DNA of 64,000 nucleotides from Pseudomonas bubulae. Lineage in GTDB: Bacteria; Pseudomonadota; Gammaproteobacteria; Pseudomonadales; Pseudomonadaceae. The stretch lies in the NCBI RefSeq assembly GCF_037023725.1, contig NZ_CP146077.1, forward strand, positions 595,001-659,000. The letters are read 5' to 3'. The notes under the pieces are model-generated. The model was not told the origin of the DNA, made no database searches, and was given only the letters and a program-made list of their open reading frames with translations. Made by a program: the position numbers and the translations under genes. Below, one piece after another: positions 20,301 to 27,252 of the stretch (position 1 is the stretch's first letter; each line of letters starts with the position of its first letter).

Positions 20301-21010
20301 TTCGCCAAAGCCGGTTCCATAGCATCCACCGTGCCGACATCGAACGTCAGGTCAACGACAAGGCCAAAGGCCTTAACGCCTTCCAAGTTGCGGTGCTGGC
20401 GACGATTTTCGAAGACATGAGCAGCACGGCCTATAAGCCGAAAAAGAAAGATGAAGGCGGACGCTCATATAATTTCAAAGCCTTCCCATGCAACATCGCA
20501 GAACTCTTAAAGCAAGAGTATCTGGAACGCCTTGACCGTCAGGCACCGACTGATGCGAAAAACCTCAAAGACCGCGCTGAAACCCTTATGGAGCAATGGG
20601 GGCAGCGGATCGAAGGCTCAAAAGCCGACGTCTATCACGATGAAGTTGAGGGTGATCACGGCGAAAAACTCACGGTAAATAAAGAGTTCTTCACCGACGG
20701 CTGGCTGGAAAATCTGTCCACCCAGGCAAGCACTGCACCTGCAGCCCCTGGTATGGCCCCACCACCACCGTTCGCCGCACCACAGCACAGCTACCACCTG
20801 AGTGTCAGCGGGACCAATTACGGCCCTTACAACACCCAGCAATTGCAGCAATATGTGCAGTCCGGGCAAATCACCCGCGACAGCCTGCTGTGGCGTGAAG
20901 GCATGCCTGCCTGGCAGACGGCCGGGCAAATCATGGAGCTTGCGCACCTGTTTGCGCCAGCCGTGGGCGGCCCTCCTCTGACAGCCCCGGCTCCACCGCC
21001 AGCACCTTGA
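17393..21010 (+). CDS. Tubulin/FtsZ-like giant protein with C-terminal GYF_2 domain
   Basis: 1205 residues. The N-terminal ~400 residues match the bacterial tubulin-like (Tubulin_2/FtsZ-like) superfamily. A first glycine loop ALGGTGMKV is at 26-34 and the phosphate-binding signature AAGGTGSGAF is at about 202-211, close to FtsZ GGGTGTG and tubulin GGGTGSG. The middle (about 480-1080) is mostly helical and charged, of no known family. The C-terminus has a Pro/Ala-rich linker (about 1108-1130) and a GYF_2/DUF4339 module (YGPYNTQQLQQYVQSG, then LLWREGMPAWQ), a peptide-binding fold for proline-rich partners; the next gene encodes just such a protein. Start taken at ATG 17393 behind GGAG; an ATG at 17381 is possible. 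It probably binds GTP and polymerises near the membrane. Confidence 0.82.
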   Translation: MDKSEELTGPATPPVCDKIYPTLFIALGGTGMKVNIRLRRRILNAIWGGNNQVQHISDFPLVQFINFDLDSGEVTQDGKSVKTDVLAEQVAFTSEEKVIEPLHLSKYTHSMDELNRHREVAEWFPLTPDKIKALGIDPSKGAGQIRALSRLYFFDKYPKIRDKMRDKVGRLLNNIGTQADKLKKLGLEIEPGKLRIVITGSAAGGTGSGAFLDMGYLAKAILKEKNIVGKVDLFLVLPGGFQAFNSERVQANGYAALMEMETCMRGNPLLKHWDASDNLFIDSRPYDDVFILDNSNVAQARTENQEDVYEMLSDILFTDFTSQDFANKKRSVSVNQNLFKTENFDVSLPRDYGDNNTLQFPRIYSSVGQAVLDTQIDARQNVRLNQQVQHMLKAFFGVANSEVISNRPTDKERDEFLKEQLTITARTFTDLPEFLSRVELTQATGEFTHYQIADDLLQVEGDNSVIAQIEHKVESLFERLQNGGADKDQWLTLVREIQQQLERDTKGSSIDSAERNHEVRIKENRLKRFAQWTREDSLPEQLFRRLDDDERGGLDYILALVEMIKDRLENDNGIIPALEKNAGRFKELSEKLESSELAREFERLKETTGKGLLARLSGKDKQADTVISQVKDTLRESLLFYVRSIAAREAAQLLRDISEWLGRKGPVDVNGRPVWSGFVGRLQDGRNAVDHLLHRIDSNIAKINAGLQTQHATLIPLKLVQSDDRHPVDSQQVREWAKDAFKDFGGSKALFGKLQTKEGQEELLQALRNKAVHQLPKNQADVDPLMTALAALPPEEQREKFRMLLLRAMPWVPLNLNGDFNIHKDLYTCLIGVHNSTEFNRLFGAQIAECLPQGAGITAGQINFFESGMPGKLVCYTELSGFPIPAITQLSTYLASYRKESASIPLHIHKRISQFVQPIQFNQEQYREFAEDFKLYLHAIGLGVLKRLNNGLYEFMLAKDNFTVGDEFSIRQSRFHSIHRADIERQVNDKAKGLNAFQVAVLATIFEDMSSTAYKPKKKDEGGRSYNFKAFPCNIAELLKQEYLERLDRQAPTDAKNLKDRAETLMEQWGQRIEGSKADVYHDEVEGDHGEKLTVNKEFFTDGWLENLSTQASTAPAAPGMAPPPPFAAPQHSYHLSVSGTNYGPYNTQQLQQYVQSGQITRDSLLWREGMPAWQTAGQIMELAHLFAPAVGGPPLTAPAPPPAP

Positions 21011-21027
21011 GCGCACACGAGAAGACC

Positions 21028-21933
21028 ATGTCCGCATCGTCAGCCAAAGCCTCTGCATTCCCGACCTCATGCGCCAACAGCGCCTGCGGTCAGGGGCTCT
21101 GCGGCCCAGTTAAATACTGCCCGTTCTGCGGCGCCCCGCTTCAGCAGGCGCCCGCAGCGGTTACCCCGGTACCGGCAGCTGAACCCAAGGCTCGGCCAGC
21201 CACCCCTGCACCCAAAGCAACCGTCACACCTGCCAGTGCTCCACCACCCCGGGACATACCTGCTGCAGCGCCAACACCTGTACCAGGTCCGGCGTCTCCC
21301 CCACCTGCGCCGCCTGCCGCAACACCAGCGCCCACCAACAGAAAACCGGCCCTGATAATGGCAGTTGTAACTCTGGCAGTGGTGGTGGGCGGCTACGTTG
21401 CAATCAAGATGATGGCCGGGCAAAGCCAGCAAAAGCTCGATGGCTTTTTGCAAACCGGTCAGAGCTGTTTTGACACCAGGGACTTTGCTTGCGCGCTGGA
21501 CAATGCCGGGCTCGCCTTGCAACAGGACAGCAATGACCCTCGCGCCTTGAGTCTGCTGCAGCGTGCGCAGGCCGCCCAGGCGCGCCAGCAACAATTGCAG
21601 GAGGCGCAGCAGAAACAACAGTTGCTCAAAGCCCAGGCCGCCGAGGCGACGCGACAAGCCGATGCCCTGCGCGAACAGCAAGCTCTTGAGCGCCAGCGCC
21701 AGGAAGCGGCCGATCGCCAGGTGCGTGACCAACAGCAGCAACAGGCTGCCAAAGCTGTTAATGCCTCCCTGCAACAAGCGCAAAACGCGCTCAATGCCGG
21801 GGAGTACCAGTCTGCAATTGCCGTGGCCAGGGTCGTGCTGGGTATGGACCCAAACAATAGTCGGGCGCGCAACATCATCCGCCAGGCTGAACAACAACTC
21901 AAAGAAGCACTGAATCGAACCCGGATCGAATAA
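21028..21933 (+). CDS. Zinc-ribbon, proline-rich, single-helix membrane protein with coiled coil
   Basis: 301 residues. Order of parts: a Cys cluster (C15, C20, C25, C31, C34; KYCPFCGAP resembles a zinc ribbon), a Pro/Ala-rich stretch (about 41-103), a membrane helix (about 107-127), a TPR-like unit (about 136-175), a Gln/Glu/Ala-rich coiled coil (about 185-255) and a second TPR-like unit at the C-terminus (NAGEYQSAIAVARVVLGMDP). The likely topology is N-terminus inside and C-terminus in the periplasm. The proline-rich segment is a natural ligand for the GYF_2 domain of the preceding protein. It starts 17 bp after that gene. No named family recognised; it may bridge the polymer and the envelope. 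Confidence 0.7.
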   Translation: MSASSAKASAFPTSCANSACGQGLCGPVKYCPFCGAPLQQAPAAVTPVPAAEPKARPATPAPKATVTPASAPPPRDIPAAAPTPVPGPASPPPAPPAATPAPTNRKPALIMAVVTLAVVVGGYVAIKMMAGQSQQKLDGFLQTGQSCFDTRDFACALDNAGLALQQDSNDPRALSLLQRAQAAQARQQQLQEAQQKQQLLKAQAAEATRQADALREQQALERQRQEAADRQVRDQQQQQAAKAVNASLQQAQNALNAGEYQSAIAVARVVLGMDPNNSRARNIIRQAEQQLKEALNRTRIE

Positions 21934-21976
21934 TCAGGGTGTATGAGTTTTCCCCTCTCTTACTTGGAAGTTACTG

Positions 21977-22693
21977 ATGAAATTGCCCTCCAACTCTTTG
22001 GATAAACGCTTGCTGGCCTTGGGCCTGGCTTCGCTACTGGGTCTGCAAGGCTGCGCCAATATCGACTCTGCCAGCATCAACCCGACCAACTGGAGTGGCA
22101 GCGACTGGATGAAGTGCGGGCTGGCAATTGCAGCAGGTGCGGCAGCGGGTGCTGCTGTGAGCGGTGCCAACGATAAAGGCGCAGGCGTATTGATTGGCGG
22201 GGTTGCCGGCATGGCCGCCTGTTTCGCGATCAATGCCAAGTCGGTACAGACCAAAACCGCTCAAGAAGTTGAACAACAATATAAAACCTCGGGCAAGAAA
22301 CAACCGGCCCAGCCAGAACTGGTTAGCTACGACACCAGTATCCAGCCCGGTATGACCATCAAACGGGGCCAACCGATTACCGTGGTTTCCAATATTGTTG
22401 CTATCAACGGCGCGACCCAGCCGATCAGCGAAATCAAGGAAGAGATCCGCCTGTTTGCCCCCAACGAGGCCAAGCCGTTGAAAGAAGGCAGCAAGATCGC
22501 GAACACCAAGGGCGGCAGTGGCGGTTACGAGAACACCTTCACCATCACCCTCGATGAGCGTGCGCCGCAGGGTATCTACCGGATCGAAACATCGGTGGCC
22601 GTCAACGGCAAGCCGGCCAACACCCGAATCAACAATGTGCAGTTGGTGATGATTGATCGCGAGACCTATCAGCTGGCATTTCTGGATCGATAG
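21977..22693 (+). CDS. Lipoprotein, last gene of the tubulin-like operon
   Basis: 238 residues with a lipoprotein signal: LLGLQGC at 20-26, lipidated Cys26 followed by Ala27 and Asn28, so outer-membrane sorting is likely. Residues 48-83 are a glycine/alanine zipper (AIAAGAAAGAAVSGANDKGA), often seen in proteins that insert in or cross membranes. The C-terminal half (about 115-238) is beta-rich and Ig-like (GMTIKRGQPITVVSNIVAI; APQGIYRIETSVAVNGKPAN). It lies 43 bp after the zinc-ribbon gene with a clear GGAAG ribosome site. It would be the outer-envelope component of the system. Family not recognised. Confidence 0.72.
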   Translation: MKLPSNSLDKRLLALGLASLLGLQGCANIDSASINPTNWSGSDWMKCGLAIAAGAAAGAAVSGANDKGAGVLIGGVAGMAACFAINAKSVQTKTAQEVEQQYKTSGKKQPAQPELVSYDTSIQPGMTIKRGQPITVVSNIVAINGATQPISEIKEEIRLFAPNEAKPLKEGSKIANTKGGSGGYENTFTITLDERAPQGIYRIETSVAVNGKPANTRINNVQLVMIDRETYQLAFLDR

Positions 22694-22713
22694 CTGGCGG
22701 GTTGCATTCGCCC

Positions 22714-22749
22714 TGTAGCCGCTGCTGAAGAAACCAGGCAGCGGCTACA
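22714..22749. terminator. Inverted repeat between convergent genes
   Basis: Perfect 12-bp arms TGTAGCCGCTGC / GCAGCGGCTACA around a 12-nt loop, in the gap between the lipoprotein gene and the response-regulator gene, which converge. It could serve as a bidirectional terminator. The same outer sequence recurs at 43341-43435, so it is also a dispersed repeat. Confidence 0.6.
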
Positions 22750-22762
22750 CAGGCTGCTGTCA

Positions 22763-23653
22763 TCACGCACCCGGCACAAAATGCTTCTGCGCCGTGCCGT
22801 GGGCGATCAGCCGCGAGAGATAGTTCATTTTGTCGGCGTCCTGATCGACAAAGCGAAAGGTCAGTTGCAACCACGCACTGTCCGGTTTTGGCTCGAATGC
22901 CACGATGGCATGCAGATAACCGTTCAAACGCGCCACCTCGGCGTTCTCGCCCTGCTCAAGGTCGAGTACGGCACTGTCCAGTACCTGAGGCAGCACTTCG
23001 CCACGACGCACCACCAGCAGCGCCTCCTTGAGGCTCAACGCCTTGATCACGCAGGTTTGGGTACCGCTGGGCAAACGCAGTTGCCCCTGACCACGGCTGG
23101 TCAGCGCCGGTGCCGCGACAGGTGCCGGCCGTGGTGCCGGGGCAACCGGGGCAGATGTCACCGACGTCGGGGTCACGACCTGCGCCTTGCCACCGGTCAA
23201 TGCATTCAGCGAGTCATTGCCAAAGGCCGAATTAACCCGCGTCGGGGTGCTGGCCATCACGGCGCTCAGCAATCCCGCCTTGGTGAACGCCTTCTTCACC
23301 TTCGACAGTAACTGCTCATTGGTGAAGGGTTTGCTGACGAAATCCGAAACTCCGGCCTGAATGGCCTGGATCACGTTCTCTTTGTCACCACGGCTGGTGA
23401 CCATGATAAAGGGCAGCGTTTTCAGACGGTCTTGCTCGCGGCACCAGGTCAACAGCTCAAGGCCGGACATCTCCGGCATTTCCCAGTCGCACAGCACCAG
23501 ATCGAAGGCTTCACGGGACAGCAAGGCCTGGGCTTTGCGGCCGTTGACCGCGTCTTCGATCCTGATGCCCGGGAAGTAGTTACGCAGGCAATTTTTAACC
23601 AGATCACGAATAAACGACGCGTCATCTACCACCAGCACACTAACCTTGCTCAT
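22763..23653 (-). CDS. Response regulator with C-terminal PilZ-like domain
   Basis: 296 residues. A complete receiver domain (about 1-122) has the acidic pair D10-D11, phospho-acceptor D56 (LVLCDWEMPEMSG), the VTSRGD switch and K-P in SKPF. A Pro/Ala-rich linker (about 150-190) leads to a C-terminal domain (about 195-296) that looks PilZ-like, with RRGEVLP and LDSAVLDLEQGE, but the c-di-GMP motifs are degenerate. There is no DNA-binding domain and no histidine kinase nearby. It sits directly downstream of phoU, an arrangement conserved in Pseudomonas. Output and kinase partner are unknown. Confidence 0.85.
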   Translation of the reverse strand: MSKVSVLVVDDASFIRDLVKNCLRNYFPGIRIEDAVNGRKAQALLSREAFDLVLCDWEMPEMSGLELLTWCREQDRLKTLPFIMVTSRGDKENVIQAIQAGVSDFVSKPFTNEQLLSKVKKAFTKAGLLSAVMASTPTRVNSAFGNDSLNALTGGKAQVVTPTSVTSAPVAPAPRPAPVAAPALTSRGQGQLRLPSGTQTCVIKALSLKEALLVVRRGEVLPQVLDSAVLDLEQGENAEVARLNGYLHAIVAFEPKPDSAWLQLTFRFVDQDADKMNYLSRLIAHGTAQKHFVPGA

Positions 23654-23684
23654 CGACTGCTCCTTGGATATGAACGCCCGAAAA

Positions 23685-23717
23685 CCAAAACGCCCGGCAT
23701 TGAGCCGGGCGTTTTTT
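23685..23717 (-). terminator. Terminator after phoU
   Basis: AACGCCCGGC / GCCGGGCGTT (23689-23698 and 23704-23713) with a 5-nt loop. On the minus strand the stem is followed by TTTTGGTTTT, so it ends the pst-phoU transcript before the response-regulator gene. Confidence 0.8.
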
Positions 23718-23730
23718 AGATCGGGCTGCC

Positions 23731-24492
23731 TTATTTATCGTCAGGCGACGACGCAACATTAGCGTTATCGGCACCCGTGCCCTGAACTTCTTCGCGCATG
23801 CGCTTGAGACCCATGTGCCGCACGTCTGTACCGCGTACCAGATAAATCACCAGCTCCGAGATATTGCGGGCGTGGTCGCCGATACGTTCCAGTGAGCGCA
23901 GCACCCAGATGATGCTCAACACACGCGTGATCGAACGCGGATCTTCCATCATGTAAGTGGCCAGCTCACGCAGCGCGGTCTTGTACTCACGGTCGATGAT
24001 TTTGTCGTACTGCGCCACAGACAGGGCAAGATCGGCGTCAAAGCGGGCAAACGCATCCAGTGCATCACGCACCATATTGCGCACCTGGTCACCGATATGG
24101 CGCACTTCAACGTAGCCGCGCGGCGCCTCACCTTCTTCGCACAACTGAATGGCCCGACGGGCGATCTTGGTCGCTTCGTCACCAATGCGTTCCAGGTCGA
24201 TCACCGACTTGGAAATGCTGATGATCAATCGCAAGTCAGACGCCGCAGGCTGACGACGGGCCAGAATGCGCAGGCACTCCTCGTCGATATTGCGCTCCAT
24301 CTGGTTGATCTGTTCATCGATCTCACGCACCTGTTGCGCCAGGCCCGAGTCGGCCTCGATCAGTGCGGTCACCGCATCGTTGACCTGCTTCTCGACCAGG
24401 CCGCCCATCGCCAGCAGGTGGCTGCGCACGTCTTCGAGTTCCGCGTTGAACTGCGCGGAAATGTGATGGGTGAGGCCATCCTTTGAAATCAT
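23731..24492 (-). CDS. phoU: Phosphate signalling complex protein PhoU
   Basis: 253 residues with two tandem PhoU three-helix units, each with the family E/D-x-x-x-D metal-binding pattern (SVIDLERIGDEATKIARRA, and LRSLERIGDHARNISELVIY). PhoU links the Pst transporter to the PhoR kinase and turns off the Pho regulon when phosphate is plentiful. The ATG at 24492 (MISKDGLTHHISAQF) is behind a GGAGC ribosome site; a longer in-frame start at 24507 lacks support. Last gene of pstS-pstC-pstA-pstB-phoU. Confidence 0.97.
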   Translation of the reverse strand: MISKDGLTHHISAQFNAELEDVRSHLLAMGGLVEKQVNDAVTALIEADSGLAQQVREIDEQINQMERNIDEECLRILARRQPAASDLRLIISISKSVIDLERIGDEATKIARRAIQLCEEGEAPRGYVEVRHIGDQVRNMVRDALDAFARFDADLALSVAQYDKIIDREYKTALRELATYMMEDPRSITRVLSIIWVLRSLERIGDHARNISELVIYLVRGTDVRHMGLKRMREEVQGTGADNANVASSPDDK

Positions 24493-24577
24493 GGTTCTGC
24501 TCCGCAAAAGCTGTGAGCTGCACGCGGTTAGCGGCCAGCCGAATTATCGTGACATAGAACGGGCAATGCCGCTCAAA

Positions 24578-25411
24578 CTAGCCATAGCGCCCGGTAATGT
24601 AGTCTTCGGTCTGCTTTTTGGCCGGGTTGGTGAACAGCGTGTCAGTGTCACCATATTCAACCATCTTGCCCATGTACATGAACGCTGTGTAATCCGAGAC
24701 ACGGGCTGCCTGTTGCATGTTGTGGGTTACGATCACGATGGTGAACTTGGACTTGAGCTCGTAGATCAGTTCTTCGACTTTCAACGTCGAGATCGGGTCG
24801 AGTGCCGAGCATGGCTCATCGAGCAGCAACACTTCGGGCTCTACCGCGATGGTACGGGCAATCACCAGACGCTGTTGCTGGCCACCGGACAAACCCAGTG
24901 CCGAGTCGTGCAGGCGGTCTTTGACTTCGTCCCACAACGCCGCGCCCTTGAGGGCCCATTCGACGGCTTCATCGAGCACACGCTTTTTATTGATGCCCTG
25001 GATGCGCAGGCCGTAAACCACGTTCTCGTAAATGGTTTTGGGGAACGGATTGGGCTTCTGGAATACCATGCCGACGCGGCGACGCAGTTCGGCTACATCC
25101 TCGCCCTTGCGGTAGATGTTGTTGCCGTACAGGTTGATCTCGCCTTCTACGCGGCAACCGTCCACCAGGTCGTTCATGCGATTGAAGGTACGCAGCAGCG
25201 TCGACTTGCCACAGCCGGACGGACCGATAAACGCCGTGACCCGTTGTTTCGGGATATTCAGGCTGACGTCGTACAGGGCCTGTTTTTCACCGTAGTAAAG
25301 ATTCAGGCCCGGGACTTCAATAGCGACTTCTTCGTTTGCCAGGTTCAAGCTTTGTTTGGTGCGACCCAAGGCGGACATGTTGATGCCGTGGGTTGAGGAT
25401 TCATGCTGCAT
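24578..25411 (-). CDS. pstB: Phosphate ABC transporter ATP-binding protein
   Basis: 277 residues. Walker [10 protein letters not shown] at 63-71, signature LSGGQQQ at 174-180, Walker B LLLDEP at 195-200, H-loop in [10 protein letters not shown]. It energises high-affinity phosphate uptake through PstC-PstA. The ATG at 25411 (MQHESSTHG) follows GGAG with 6-nt spacing and gives the usual Pseudomonas N-terminus; another start at 25423 would overlap that ribosome site. A REP pair lies in the 155-bp gap to pstA. Confidence 0.97.
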   Translation of the reverse strand: MQHESSTHGINMSALGRTKQSLNLANEEVAIEVPGLNLYYGEKQALYDVSLNIPKQRVTAFIGPSGCGKSTLLRTFNRMNDLVDGCRVEGEINLYGNNIYRKGEDVAELRRRVGMVFQKPNPFPKTIYENVVYGLRIQGINKKRVLDEAVEWALKGAALWDEVKDRLHDSALGLSGGQQQRLVIARTIAVEPEVLLLDEPCSALDPISTLKVEELIYELKSKFTIVIVTHNMQQAARVSDYTAFMYMGKMVEYGDTDTLFTNPAKKQTEDYITGRYG

Positions 25412-25467
25412 GGGTTGCTCCATACGCTAAAAATTCGTTTCGGTTTTTCAGTAACCGGGTTTCTTCT

Positions 25468-25554
25468 GGGAGAGCGGGCTTGCTCGCGATTCAGGCACCT
25501 CGGTTTCACGCTGAAACCTTACCGATACCATCGCGGGCAAGCCCGCTCCCACAG
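25468..25554. repeat. REP inverted pair 2, inside the pst operon
   Basis: Halves GAGCGGGCTTGCTCGCGAT (from 25472) and ATCGCGGGCAAGCCCGCTC (25530-25548), with one base differing from the copy at 10928. It lies between pstA and pstB. Confidence 0.92.
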
Positions 25555-25566
25555 GTCATGTGTCTA

Positions 25567-27237
25567 TCAGCTATCCAGCGCCTTGTACTTCTCGCGCAGG
25601 TGGTTACGAATCCACACGGCGGACAGGTTCAGGGTCGCGATCACCAGCACCAGCAGCAGCGCCGTGGCGTATACCAGCGGTCGGGCGGCTTCGACGTTCG
25701 GGCTCTGGAAGCCGACGTCATAAATATGGAAGCCCAAGTGCATGATCTTCTGGTCAAGGTGCAGGTACGGGTAGTTGCCGTCCAGCGGCAGCGACGGCGC
25801 CAGTTTGACCACGCCCACCAGCATCAGCGGTGCCACTTCACCGGCGGCACGGGCCACGGCGAGGATCATGCCGGTCATCATGGCCGGGCTGGCCATCGGC
25901 AGCACGATTTTCCACAGGGTTTCCGATTTGGTTGCACCCAGCGCCAGCGAGCCTTCGCGCACTGTACGCGGAATCCGCGCCAGCCCTTCTTCGGTGGCCA
26001 CGATCACTACCGGCACGGCCAGCAGCGCCAGGGTCAGCGAAGCCCACATCAGGCCAGGTGTACCAAAGGTCGGCGCAGGCAATGCTTCTGCGAAGAACAG
26101 GCGGTCAACCGAGCCGCCCAGCACGTACACAAAGAAGCCCAGGCCGAATACGCCGTAAACGATGGCCGGTACGCCAGCCAGGTTGTTCACCGCGATACGG
26201 ATGATCCGGGTCAGGGTGTTTTGCTTGGCATATTCACGCAGGTAAACCGCCGCCAGTACGCCAAACGGCGTCACAATCACCGCCATGATCAGGGTCATCA
26301 TTACCGTGCCGAAAATGGCCGGGAAGATCCCGCCCTCGGTGTTGGCTTCACGTGGATCCTGGCTCAGGAATTCCCAGATATTGCTGAAGTACATGGCCAG
26401 TTTCTGCCAGCTGTTCATCGCGTTCGGCTGGTACACCTTGACCACCTTGCCGATACCGATTTCCAGCTCTTTGCCGTTGGCATCCCGGGCCGTGAGGCTG
26501 TCGCGGTTGAACTGTGCATGCAACTCGCCCAAGCGGTCCTCGATGGCCTTGTAGCGTGCATTCAGCTCGGCGCGCTCGGTTTCCATGTCAGCCTGCGCCT
26601 GCGGTGTCAGCTTGCCTTCCAGCTCCAGCTTGCGACCGTGCAGGCGGATGCGCTCCAGACCGTAGTTGATCGCGCCGATATCTTTCTTCTCAAGCTGGCT
26701 CAGTTGCGCGGCCAGGTCATTGACACGCTTGACCCGCGCTTGCAGCTCCGGCCAGGCCGCGGCACCTTCTGCCACCACCTTGCCGTTTTCCTTGACGTTA
26801 ACCAGGTAGCCGTAGAAGTTGCCCCACTCGCGACGCTCGATGGCCATCAACTCGGGCGGCGTGCTCTGGTTCGTCAACCACTCGCCGACCACCCAGGTAA
26901 AATCATTGCCATTCAGGTCACGGTTGCCGACCTTGATCAGCTCCCGGGTCATGAACTCCGGGCCTTGTTCCGGCACCGGCAGGCCCGCACTTTTCAGGCG
27001 CTCGCGGGGCACTTCTTCCTTTTGCACCACTTCGCCGATCACCAGGTGATTGGCATCACCCGGCACGTTGTATTCAGCGTGGATCAGGTCGGCCGGCCAG
27101 AAGTGGCCCAGGCCACGAACGGCAATCACCGAGAGCAGGCCGATGGTCATGATGACGGCGATGGACACTGCGCCACCGCTGATCCAGACGCCTGGAGCGC
27201 CGCTCTTGAACCAGCCTTTGAGGGAGTTCTGTTTCAC
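25567..27237 (-). CDS. pstA: Phosphate ABC transporter permease PstA, extended form
   Basis: 556 residues, against ~300 in E. coli. The C-terminal ~260 residues form the ABC permease domain with the EAA-type segment (EGLARIPRTVREGSLALGAT). The N-terminal extension has one membrane helix (about 16-40) and a long extracytoplasmic, partly coiled-coil region (about 170-240, LAAQLSQLEKKDIGAINYGL). This enlarged form is usual in Pseudomonas. Start is GTG at 27237 after AAGGAAGG. It is 15 bp downstream of pstC. Confidence 0.93.
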   Translation of the reverse strand: MKQNSLKGWFKSGAPGVWISGGAVSIAVIMTIGLLSVIAVRGLGHFWPADLIHAEYNVPGDANHLVIGEVVQKEEVPRERLKSAGLPVPEQGPEFMTRELIKVGNRDLNGNDFTWVVGEWLTNQSTPPELMAIERREWGNFYGYLVNVKENGKVVAEGAAAWPELQARVKRVNDLAAQLSQLEKKDIGAINYGLERIRLHGRKLELEGKLTPQAQADMETERAELNARYKAIEDRLGELHAQFNRDSLTARDANGKELEIGIGKVVKVYQPNAMNSWQKLAMYFSNIWEFLSQDPREANTEGGIFPAIFGTVMMTLIMAVIVTPFGVLAAVYLREYAKQNTLTRIIRIAVNNLAGVPAIVYGVFGLGFFVYVLGGSVDRLFFAEALPAPTFGTPGLMWASLTLALLAVPVVIVATEEGLARIPRTVREGSLALGATKSETLWKIVLPMASPAMMTGMILAVARAAGEVAPLMLVGVVKLAPSLPLDGNYPYLHLDQKIMHLGFHIYDVGFQSPNVEAARPLVYATALLLVLVIATLNLSAVWIRNHLREKYKALDS

Positions 27238-27252
27238 AGACTTCTACCTTCC

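Noticed and set aside
13912..22693. The tubulin-like operon as a plasmid segregation (TubZ) or phage (PhuZ) system
   Set aside because: There is no TubR-like DNA-binding protein, centromere repeat array or phage gene, and the partners are envelope proteins.
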